Assembly (NCBI RefSeq): GCF_947502395.1
Contig: NZ_CANMZM010000001.1
Coordinates: forward strand, 1,116,001-1,180,000
Reading direction: 5' to 3'
Origin: an uncultured Erythrobacter sp.
GTDB lineage: Bacteria > Pseudomonadota > Alphaproteobacteria > Sphingomonadales > Sphingomonadaceae
Length of the DNA: 64,000 bases
Shown here: positions 57,091-64,000 of the stretch, piece by piece
Layout of the letters: every line of letters begins with the position of its first letter
Numbering within the stretch: the first letter of the stretch is position 1
Position numbers and translations under genes: made by a program
The notes under the pieces: model-generated
What the model was told of the DNA's origin: nothing
The model's input: the letters and a program-made list of their open reading frames with translations, nothing else
Databases searched by the model: none

Positions 57091-58475
57091 AGCCCGATGA
57101 ACTGCCGCAGAGCCGAGATCGGTCTGCGGAGCAAAGAGTAAATGAGGGGGACCCAGCGGCCATAGACCTGCGCCGTTCCACGTGAACCGATGCGCGCTTC
57201 GCCCGATGTTATCCGTGCCGTTAGCGCAAACGCCAAGGTGCCTTCGGGCGTTTGACGCGCCTGATAGCTGGCAGACTCAAGCTCCGCATCGATCGCCCAT
57301 AGCGGCTGAGAGTCGAGCCACATTTTGACCTTTCCCCCTTGCGCCAAGGTCATTTGCTCAGCCGCAGGCAAATCAACTCTGATCATAACTTGCTCAGGGT
57401 CGACCACTTGCATGATGGGATCGCCGACATTCACCGCGCGCCCTTCCCAATCCCTCCGGTCACTGAACAAGGCCATCCCATCGCGCTGAGCCGTGATTGC
57501 TGATTGCCCGGCGAGTTGGCTGGCATAGTCAAACTCGGCCTGAGCCACTTCAACCTCCGCCTGCATTATCGCCATGTCGGAAGTCTCATCCTCACCGCCG
57601 AAAGCTGAACTGGTCGAACGCTCCAAACGCGATCTGGCAACAGCCAAGCGTTCTTCTGCCAATTCAAGCTCATTGGCGAGACGCACATCATCAAAGCGGA
57701 GCAAAACCTCACCTTGCTTGACCGGTGCATTCGGCATGACTTCTATCGAAGCAATCCGACCAGAAAACGGGGCTGCAACAATGAAGGGTCGTTGGGCAAC
57801 AATTTCGGCGGGGGCGAGCGCGGTCAAGCGTACGGGAAAGAGCAACGCCACAACAATCGCCACCGCGATCCAGCGTCTTTTTCTCGTATCGAGTATCGGC
57901 AATCGGCGCACGGGTCGGTTTGCGGTCAGCGCCAGCCAGCTATGCGCGGTGGTTTCGGCAAGGCGCTCAGCACGGTACTTTTCGCCATCGCGTAAAGTCT
58001 CGTCGCGCGCGAACAACAAGCCGCCGAAGACATCACCAGCACGGTCTAGCAACGGCTGCCAGTGCAATTCACGATAAGGATAATCTGTCAGCGCCTCGTC
58101 CTCGCGCAGGCTCCCTGCAGCAAAGCTGCGTGCCTCATCAAGACGATTATGCTCAGCTAGTAGAGATATCTCTTTTTCAAGCGCATGGATCAGAGGAGCA
58201 TTGCGATCCACGGTCGCGAGCGAGGATGCACATTTAACCTTGAAGCTCTCGCCAATTGTCGCCTGGCGTAGGATAAACAGCTGGCCATAAGACAGTATAC
58301 TGCGCGCCTCATTCGCAACCAGATATTGCAATTCCGGCAGGGTTGCCTGCCGCCGTATCTCAGCCTCAAACTGCAGCAGGCCAGCGAGCTTCGCCGCATC
58401 TCCGCCACGGGGAATAGCTTCGAGTGGGGAGGGAGACCCGTTGGTGCTGCTCGGCTTAGGTCGACTGGCTGCCAT
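57087..58475 (-). CDS. HlyD-family adaptor with N-terminal GAF-like domain
   Basis: The ~462-residue protein has a cytosolic N-terminal region (about 30-185) of GAF-like character (ELQYLVANEARSILSYGQLFILR, LHWQPLLDRAGDVFGGLLFARDE). One membrane helix near 205 (WIAVAIVVALLFPVRL) is followed by a periplasmic HlyD domain. That domain has lipoyl half-motifs (VAAPFSGRIASIEVMPNAPVKQGEVLLRFDD), a coiled coil and a beta-barrel part. ATG at 58475 gives a 20-base overlap with the previous gene; an ATG-type start 33 bases upstream is possible. The GAF-like part could sense a ligand. Confidence 0.78.
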   Translation of the reverse strand: MAASRPKPSSTNGSPSPLEAIPRGGDAAKLAGLLQFEAEIRRQATLPELQYLVANEARSILSYGQLFILRQATIGESFKVKCASSLATVDRNAPLIHALEKEISLLAEHNRLDEARSFAAGSLREDEALTDYPYRELHWQPLLDRAGDVFGGLLFARDETLRDGEKYRAERLAETTAHSWLALTANRPVRRLPILDTRKRRWIAVAIVVALLFPVRLTALAPAEIVAQRPFIVAAPFSGRIASIEVMPNAPVKQGEVLLRFDDVRLANELELAEERLAVARSRLERSTSSAFGGEDETSDMAIMQAEVEVAQAEFDYASQLAGQSAITAQRDGMALFSDRRDWEGRAVNVGDPIMQVVDPEQVMIRVDLPAAEQMTLAQGGKVKMWLDSQPLWAIDAELESASYQARQTPEGTLAFALTARITSGEARIGSRGTAQVYGRWVPLIYSLLRRPISALRQFIGL

Positions 58476-59436
58476 TGTCTTTGTCACCCGTTGCGCCGTC
58501 GCCAGCATCTTCCTCTACCGATGGCTCATTCTGGCCCAATTCAGCAGGCGGCTTCGCCTCCGCGAACGTGGCGGTGCCACTCATTCCTGGCAAGACCAGA
58601 GCTTCACCTGGATCGATGCTGGCCGCGACACGGATGGTCTTACTGACCGGATCGACAGAGGCGCCGAGCCGGGTAACTTCACCCGAAATCTTCGTCCCAG
58701 TTTCGTCGATCAGGAATTCAAATCCGGCACCGGGTCGCAACCAAGTCAACCAATTGCTGGGGACGATTAAGTCGGCCTCCAAATCGCCACCGCTCTGAAT
58801 TCTCATGAGTGGCTGCCCACTGGCCGCAACCTCGCCGCGGTTCGATAGGGTTTCCACCACCGTACCGGAGAACGGCGCATACACTGCACAGTCTTTGAGT
58901 TGAGCAGCAACAGCATTGGCTTCTGCTCGTGCGCGTCCCAAATTGGCTCGTGAGACTTCAACCTCATTCTTGCCCACCGCTTCATAGCTGTCGAGCTCAA
59001 CATTGGTCTCGTAGGTCTTCTGATAGGCAGTTGTCGCCGCACGCGCGGCTTCAAGCTCTGCACGGATTGCAGAGCAATCAAATCGTGCTAGCAAAGCCCC
59101 GCGACGAAAACTGCGCCCTTCGCTAAAAGGCATAGCGATGATCCGCGCAGTCATTCGCGAGGCGACCGTGGACTCGTCCTTCGCTGCAATGACCCCACGA
59201 GCATCCAATTCAGGCTCTGTTTCGGGCTCCGGCACGGCATCTTCAGCAGCGACTTGCTCTTCAACAGCACCTTCTATCGATGCGGTGTTGTCAGACCAGG
59301 TGGTTTCACCACTATTGGCATAGACAGCTGCGGCAATGATGGCGAGCAAGACCGCGACGCCCCCGCCAAGCCAGTACTTGCGCTTGTCATCGCTCACTTC
59401 CGTGGCGTCATCAGAAGGTTCGATCGCTTCATTCAT
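58456..59436 (-). CDS. HlyD/RND-type periplasmic adaptor
   Basis: The 326-residue protein has one N-terminal membrane helix (KYWLGGGVAVLLAIIAAAVY). A periplasmic adaptor domain follows: lipoyl half-motif segments (RMTARIIAMPFSEGRSFRRGALLARFDCS and CAVYAPFSGTVVETLSNRGEVAASGQPLMRI), coiled coil and barrel region. It resembles adaptors of RND pumps, but no RND pump gene is in the window. It follows tolC by 40 bases and overlaps the GAF-type adaptor gene. Confidence 0.82.
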   Translation of the reverse strand: MNEAIEPSDDATEVSDDKRKYWLGGGVAVLLAIIAAAVYANSGETTWSDNTASIEGAVEEQVAAEDAVPEPETEPELDARGVIAAKDESTVASRMTARIIAMPFSEGRSFRRGALLARFDCSAIRAELEAARAATTAYQKTYETNVELDSYEAVGKNEVEVSRANLGRARAEANAVAAQLKDCAVYAPFSGTVVETLSNRGEVAASGQPLMRIQSGGDLEADLIVPSNWLTWLRPGAGFEFLIDETGTKISGEVTRLGASVDPVSKTIRVAASIDPGEALVLPGMSGTATFAEAKPPAELGQNEPSVEEDAGDGATGDKDNGSQST

Positions 59437-59476
59437 AGCTTTGTCGTTCCGTCTCTATTCCAGTGCCATAGGCTAC

Positions 59477-60973
59477 CTATTGCCCGGACAAACGTACCGC
59501 TTGCTCACGTTCTCGCCATAATTGCGAAAGCGATGCCTGCAATGTACCGACATCTTCACGCCCGGTCACGTCTGGACTGAATTCGTCAATTCCCATCGAA
59601 GCGAAAAGATTTGCATAAGCGTTCTGCGCTTCAGCGTAGGCGATGTCATACTTCACCTCCGACACGAGCGTGTTCATTTCTTCGCGGAGCAAGGTCTGAC
59701 GGCTCATGACACCTGTTCTATGACCGGCCCGGATCTGATCCATGATCTTGCTTTGAACACCCATCTGTCGACCAGCAGTATCGAGTTCCTTGCTCAAATG
59801 GCCGAAGCGAGCGCGCGCTACATGAACTTGAGTGATGACGGCCATCGTCAGTGCTAACTCTCGTTGCTCGAGTAGTTCTTCTTGCGCGCGCACAGCACGT
59901 TTATGGGCGGGCAAGCGGAATAGGTTGAGCACATTCCAGCTGGCCCGTGCACCGTAATTCACCCAATTGTTGTTGAACAAGAAATCGTTCGAGTCCACGT
60001 TGACGCCCAGCACACCTCGGAAACTGGGCAAGGCGGAAAGCAGCGCAGCATCCAGCTCGCGCGCATTGATCCTTTGACGGTAGCTGACTTCGCGCAGCTC
60101 AGGACGATTGAGCAGCGCCGTCATCATCATATCTTCGCCGGGATAACTAACCGCCGGCAATTCTTGTGCTCGATCCGGAAGGACCAGCGAGAACTCGGTA
60201 CCAGGGCGCAAGTTCATCAACGCGGCGAGCTGTGATTTCGCGACCACCAGTTCACGTTGGAGCTTGCGGATCTCCGACTGAATTTCCAGCAATTCGCGCT
60301 GATAAGTCAATGCTGTGAGCGGAGCAGACAGTCGGCGGTTTGCAAGCCTCTCTGAATTTTCGAGCGTGGTCGTCACTGACGATTCGAGCTCTTTGAGTTT
60401 GGTCAAAAGACGCTCTGCACTGACAGCGCGCCAGTAAGCCGAGCGTACGTCTTCGATGACACGATTAGCAACCTTGCGTCGCCGCTCTTGTGCGATCAGA
60501 ATCTCGTCAGCGCCCTGCTTGGCGCGGACATAGGAGAGCCCGAAATCAAGCACATCCCAGCTCAAAGAAAGATCCGCCGTGAACAGATCGCGCTCTTGCG
60601 ATGTTGACGGTTCGAGCGACTGTTGCCGCGTAATGAGCGACAACGAGCTGGCGCCTGAAAAGTTGCTTCGTCCTGCGTAACCTGCGCTCGCGACCAACTG
60701 CGGAAGCATGTCATAGCGTTGCAAGTCGAGCTCACGATCGCGCAGTGCAATCTCCATCAGCTCGACTTTGTAATCGAGGTTGTATTTGAGCGCACGAGCC
60801 ATCGCCTCATACAAGTCGACCGGGGCCGTAACAGGCTCTTGGTCAACATCGACTTGCGCAAAATTGCGTTCAGCCGTCGTGCTCAGCTCAGCTGCCGTGA
60901 ACGGCTCGGGAACGGTTGCGCAGGCGCCCAACATCAGCGTCGCAGCGCCCAACAGCACAATTGACTTGTTCAT
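59477..60973 (-). CDS. TolC-family outer-membrane channel lipoprotein
   Basis: The ~498-residue protein has a lipoprotein signal (MNKSIVLLGAATLMLGAC, Cys18) and two long OEP/TolC repeats rich in coiled coil (ALKYNLDYKVELMEIALRDRELDLQ, QRELLEIQSEIRKLQRELV, NARELDAALLSALPSF). It should form the outer-membrane tunnel for the adaptors next to it. ATG at 60973 follows GAGGG; an in-frame start 33 bases earlier would precede the signal peptide. The adhesin stop is 29 bases upstream. Confidence 0.88.
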   Translation of the reverse strand: MNKSIVLLGAATLMLGACATVPEPFTAAELSTTAERNFAQVDVDQEPVTAPVDLYEAMARALKYNLDYKVELMEIALRDRELDLQRYDMLPQLVASAGYAGRSNFSGASSLSLITRQQSLEPSTSQERDLFTADLSLSWDVLDFGLSYVRAKQGADEILIAQERRRKVANRVIEDVRSAYWRAVSAERLLTKLKELESSVTTTLENSERLANRRLSAPLTALTYQRELLEIQSEIRKLQRELVVAKSQLAALMNLRPGTEFSLVLPDRAQELPAVSYPGEDMMMTALLNRPELREVSYRQRINARELDAALLSALPSFRGVLGVNVDSNDFLFNNNWVNYGARASWNVLNLFRLPAHKRAVRAQEELLEQRELALTMAVITQVHVARARFGHLSKELDTAGRQMGVQSKIMDQIRAGHRTGVMSRQTLLREEMNTLVSEVKYDIAYAEAQNAYANLFASMGIDEFSPDVTGREDVGTLQASLSQLWREREQAVRLSGQ

Positions 60974-61002
60974 TTGCTTTACCCTCATCCGTCTTTCTGC
61001 AC

Positions 61003-64000
61003 TCATGTGAATGCGGCGAGCAATTCGCCGGTTTCATTGTCTGCTTCAGCTTTAGCTTGAGCCATCATAGTGTCGAGCGTCGGAGCCCTAACCAGCGATC
61101 GGTCGAACGGGACATCAATCTGGATTTCTCCCGTTGAGCCTTGAATTATAATAGGGATTTCAATGTTTTGCCCGTTCGCGTCGATCGCTCGAACTATCAC
61201 CCGCAAGGTTTCTGCATCGGCTGGTCGTTCTATGATGGCGAGCCCACGGGGGTCCATTCTCACCCAATCTGGCAGCGGCGTGCCATCGCGGGTAAGGAGC
61301 TGGAACTCAACAATGCGCGCCTGACCATCGCCGCCGATGTCGCGCATTTCGACATACAGCACTCGGTCGCGCACTATCGATTCAACCATCAAGCGATCGG
61401 AACCCGTGTCGAGCTGACGGACGGAGAAGCCCGTCAGGCTTTCAGTCAGGAAATCACCGAAGCGCGGATCAAACAAGCGATCGGCACCAAATCGGATATC
61501 GCGAATATGATCAAGGTAGTCGACCACATCACCAATTGGGTTTTCGCCAAGTCCAAATCCGCCAATTCCATTCAACGAACGGATGCCATTGATCGCTTCG
61601 AGCAGTGGCCGGCCAACGTTCAGAGTGCCTAAGCCGCCGAGGTCGCGGAAGCCGTTTACGGTATCGAGGATCACAAGCGGGGTGCTGATGAAGTCCTCCG
61701 ACTGGTCCAGTACGCGGTCGACTGGCCACGGATCCGGAATACCTAGTGCGGTGCCATCATCGAGCAGTGCGTTGATATCGGCAGCAGCTTCGACAATCGT
61801 GATGGTTGCAAAGGATTCGACAAACCCGCCATTGCCATCCGATATGATGTAGCGGATCGTGGCCACACCACCGAAGCCAAGCGGCGCCTCATAGGTCAAT
61901 GTGCCATCGGGATTAAGGGTGACGGTGCCCACATCGGCGCTGACGAAGATCACTTCGAGTGGATCACCGTCCGGATCGCTTGCGTTGTCGAGTACGTTGA
62001 TTGTGGTAGTTGTACCGCCGATCAAACTGACAGCTTCAGACTCGTCGACCGGAACTTCGTTGGTGTTGATCACAGTCACCGTGACGGTTGCGGTTGAGGT
62101 GCCGCCATTGCCATCACTAACTGTGTAGGTGATCGTATCCATCCCGAAGAAATCGGGATTGGGGACGTATGTCACTGTCCCATCTGGATTGATGGTGACC
62201 GTTCCGTTGGTCGCACTTGCATCGGTCACCGTAAGCGGATCACCATCCGCATCGGTGTCATTTACCAGAACGGGAATCGTAACTGCGGATTCTTCGTCGA
62301 CGCTGGTCACGTCATCGGCAGCGATCGGTGGATCATTGACCGGATTGACTGTGACCGTGACGGTGACGGTATCAAACCCTCCCATGCCATCGCTGACTTG
62401 GTAGGCAATCGTATCCGTTCCATTGAAGTTCGGGTTGGGGGTGTAGGTTATTGTACCGTCTGGATTAATCGTGACGGTACCATTTGGCGCATTGGCTGAT
62501 ACGATCGTCAGAGGGTCACCATCCAGGTCGCCATCATTGGCCAATGGAGACAAAGTAACCGGCGTGTCTTCGTCGGTCACTGCAACGTCAGTTTCGCCCA
62601 CCGGCAGATCATTGACCGCTTCGACATCGACTGTAACGGTAGCCGTCGCAGTTCCGCCCATGCCATCGTCAATGACATAGGTAATCGTAGTCGGTCCATT
62701 GAAGTTGGGGTCCGGCACAAAGGTAATTGTGCCATCAGGATTGATCGTGACCGTCCCATTCGGCGATGTCGCCTCGGTCACTGTCAACGGATCGCCATCG
62801 GGATCGCTGTCGTTGGCAAGAACCGGGATGGTGACCGGCTGATCTTCCACCCCGTCCACAACATCATCAGCGGCGATCGGCAGGTCATTGATCGGCTCAA
62901 CCGTGACAGTGACCGTCGCAGTGTCAGTTCCGCCCATGCCATCATCAATCACATAGGTGATGACGTCCGTTCCGTTGAAGTTGGGATCAGGGGTGTAAGT
63001 GACTGTCCCATCGGGATTAGCTGTAACCGTGCCATTGGTTGCGGTTGCGCTGGTTACCGTCAGATCATCACCGTCGATATCACTGTCGTTGTCGAGCACT
63101 GGGACGGTAACCGGCGTATCCTCATCCGTTGTTGCCGTGTCGTCTTGTGCGGCTGGAGGATCGTTAACCGGGGTGACATTGACTGTTACCGCCGCTGTTG
63201 CAGTTCCGCCCATGCCATCGTCGATTTCATAGGTAATCGTGGTCAGGCCATTGAAGTTGGGATCAGGCACGAAAGTGATGGTCCCGTCGGGATTGATCGT
63301 GACCGTGCCGTCCGGCGATGTCGCGCTTGTGACCGTAAGGTCATCACCATCGACATCGCTATCATTATCGAGGACCGAGATAGTGGTCGGAGTGTCTTCA
63401 GGAGTATCGACTGTGTCCGGCAGCGCGACTGGATCATCATTGATCGGAGCGACAACGACCGTGATCGTGGCTGTGTCTGTACCGCCATTACCGTCGGAAA
63501 TCGTATAGGTGATCGTATCGGTCCCGTTGAAATCAGGATCCGGGGTGTAGGTGACCGTGCCATCAGCATTGATGGTCACTGTGCCGTTCGGCGCGCTTGC
63601 ATCAGTCACCGTTAGGTCATCACCGTCCACATCGCTGTCATTACCAAGCAGCGAGATCGTCACCGGCGTGTCTTCACCGGTTGTGGCCGTATCATTGACC
63701 GCAACTGGTGGGTCATTAACGGGGTCGACTGTCACAGTGACGACCGCATTGGCCACACCACCATTACCGTCCGAGATTTGGTACGATATTATGTCGATAC
63801 CATTGAAGTCGGGGGCTGGTGTGTAGTCAATCGTGCCGTCTGGCAGAATAGTGACAGTACCGTTGGCGGCAGACGCAGTTATGACAGTCAGCGGATCGCC
63901 ATCAGGGTCGTTGTCGTTCGCCAGCACATCAATGTTCGTCGGCGTGTCTTCTGCAGTCGTGGCGGTATCATCGGTGGCAGTTGGCGCTGGATTGGTGATG
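61003..64000 (-). CDS. Giant tandem-repeat adhesin (partial, N-terminus beyond window)
   Basis: The open frame runs to the window edge, so about 999 residues of a longer protein are visible. From residue ~1 to ~735 it is made of cadherin-like/Big/VCBS-type repeats of exactly 92 residues (last one 91). Each has EDTPVTIxVLxNDSDxDGDxLTVT, NGTVTINPDGTxTYxPDPNFNGTDTITYxISDGxGG and TVTVxPVNDxP. The acidic NDSD/DGD motifs probably bind calcium. The last ~255 residues are non-repetitive (RVLDQSEDFISTPLVILD, LEAINGIRSLNGIGGFGLGEN) and contain no RTX nonapeptides, so the secretion signal is unclear. It is first in an operon with TolC, adaptors and the M50 fusion. Confidence 0.85.
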   Translation of the reverse strand, partial: ITNPAPTATDDTATTAEDTPTNIDVLANDNDPDGDPLTVITASAANGTVTILPDGTIDYTPAPDFNGIDIISYQISDGNGGVANAVVTVTVDPVNDPPVAVNDTATTGEDTPVTISLLGNDSDVDGDDLTVTDASAPNGTVTINADGTVTYTPDPDFNGTDTITYTISDGNGGTDTATITVVVAPINDDPVALPDTVDTPEDTPTTISVLDNDSDVDGDDLTVTSATSPDGTVTINPDGTITFVPDPNFNGLTTITYEIDDGMGGTATAAVTVNVTPVNDPPAAQDDTATTDEDTPVTVPVLDNDSDIDGDDLTVTSATATNGTVTANPDGTVTYTPDPNFNGTDVITYVIDDGMGGTDTATVTVTVEPINDLPIAADDVVDGVEDQPVTIPVLANDSDPDGDPLTVTEATSPNGTVTINPDGTITFVPDPNFNGPTTITYVIDDGMGGTATATVTVDVEAVNDLPVGETDVAVTDEDTPVTLSPLANDGDLDGDPLTIVSANAPNGTVTINPDGTITYTPNPNFNGTDTIAYQVSDGMGGFDTVTVTVTVNPVNDPPIAADDVTSVDEESAVTIPVLVNDTDADGDPLTVTDASATNGTVTINPDGTVTYVPNPDFFGMDTITYTVSDGNGGTSTATVTVTVINTNEVPVDESEAVSLIGGTTTTINVLDNASDPDGDPLEVIFVSADVGTVTLNPDGTLTYEAPLGFGGVATIRYIISDGNGGFVESFATITIVEAAADINALLDDGTALGIPDPWPVDRVLDQSEDFISTPLVILDTVNGFRDLGGLGTLNVGRPLLEAINGIRSLNGIGGFGLGENPIGDVVDYLDHIRDIRFGADRLFDPRFGDFLTESLTGFSVRQLDTGSDRLMVESIVRDRVLYVEMRDIGGDGQARIVEFQLLTRDGTPLPDWVRMDPRGLAIIERPADAETLRVIVRAIDANGQNIEIPIIIQGSTGEIQIDVPFDRSLVRAPTLDTMMAQAKAEADNETGELLAAFT
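61800..64000. repeat. Coding tandem repeats, 276-bp period
   Basis: The conserved NFNG-coding point recurs at 61872, 62145, 62421, 62697, 62973, 63249, 63525 and 63801. The spacings are 276 bases exactly from 62145 onward and 273 for the last unit. Units are similar rather than identical at the DNA level. Confidence 0.9.

Noticed and set aside
61800..64000. Regular repeats considered as a CRISPR array
   Set aside because: The period is 276 bases, units are coding and diverged, and there are no short identical repeats with spacers.

Overview
The window looks like chromosomal DNA of a marine sphingomonad-type alphaproteobacterium, most likely near Erythrobacteraceae. This is inferred from gene content: a TonB receptor beside tryptophan halogenases and DUF6445, an SLC45-like sugar carrier, GH97, AcnB, and a rhizobial-type glycerol ABC system. 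It rests on no marker gene. No rRNA, tRNA, insertion sequence, CRISPR array or origin was seen.

Layout. (1) 1-495: start-proximal part of a beta-lactamase-fold serine hydrolase, cut by the window edge. (2) 678-6797: histidine degradation operon hutI-hutH-hutU-hutG, read leftward, with the divergent repressor hutC. The space between hutI and hutC holds three overlapping palindromic half-sites. (3) 6821-11913: acnB followed by two adenosylhomocysteinase-family genes. The first keeps the active site and the second has lost it. (4) 12222-33500: an alpha-glucan (starch/maltodextrin) utilisation region with a sodium/sugar symporter, an esterase, a GH97 enzyme, an FG-GAP/UnbV lipoprotein, three GH13 enzymes, a GPH/SLC45 carrier, a LacI regulator, a TonB receptor, two flavin-dependent halogenases and a DUF6445 protein. 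A 14-bp motif TGCAA-N4-TTGCA recurs in its promoters and is probably the LacI operator. (5) 33507-37240: a HupE/UreJ membrane protein, a parvulin-like isomerase and a DUF3604 lipoprotein. (6) 37504-43419: a complete glycerol-type ABC importer, glpSTPQUV. (7) 43441-51333: an arsenosugar-type cluster with arsM, an atypical radical SAM protein, an NAD-dependent epimerase/reductase, TIGR04282 and TIGR04283 proteins, a DUF547 lipoprotein, a polyprenyl/GT2 fusion glycosyltransferase and a small secreted protein. (8) 51438-54856: a sterol-desaturase-like hydroxylase, msrA and a GST-like protein. (9) 54931-64000: one leftward operon encoding a giant repeat adhesin (exact 276-bp repeats), a TolC protein, two HlyD-type adaptors and an M50-metalloprotease/HlyD fusion.

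How the parts work together. In the glucan region the TonB receptor would bring oligosaccharides through the outer membrane. GH13 and GH97 enzymes cut them in the envelope, the GPH carrier and the symporter import the products, and the cytoplasmic GH13_23 enzyme finishes hydrolysis. In the arsenic region ArsM methylates arsenite, and the radical SAM enzyme and glycosyltransferases could build an arsenosugar or related product. In the last operon everything around the adhesin looks like type I secretion, but no ABC ATPase is present and an M50 membrane protease fused to an adaptor stands in its usual place. This is the best candidate here for an undescribed system. The acnB/adenosylhomocysteinase pair, the halogenase-containing glucan locus and the non-ArsS radical SAM protein are next.
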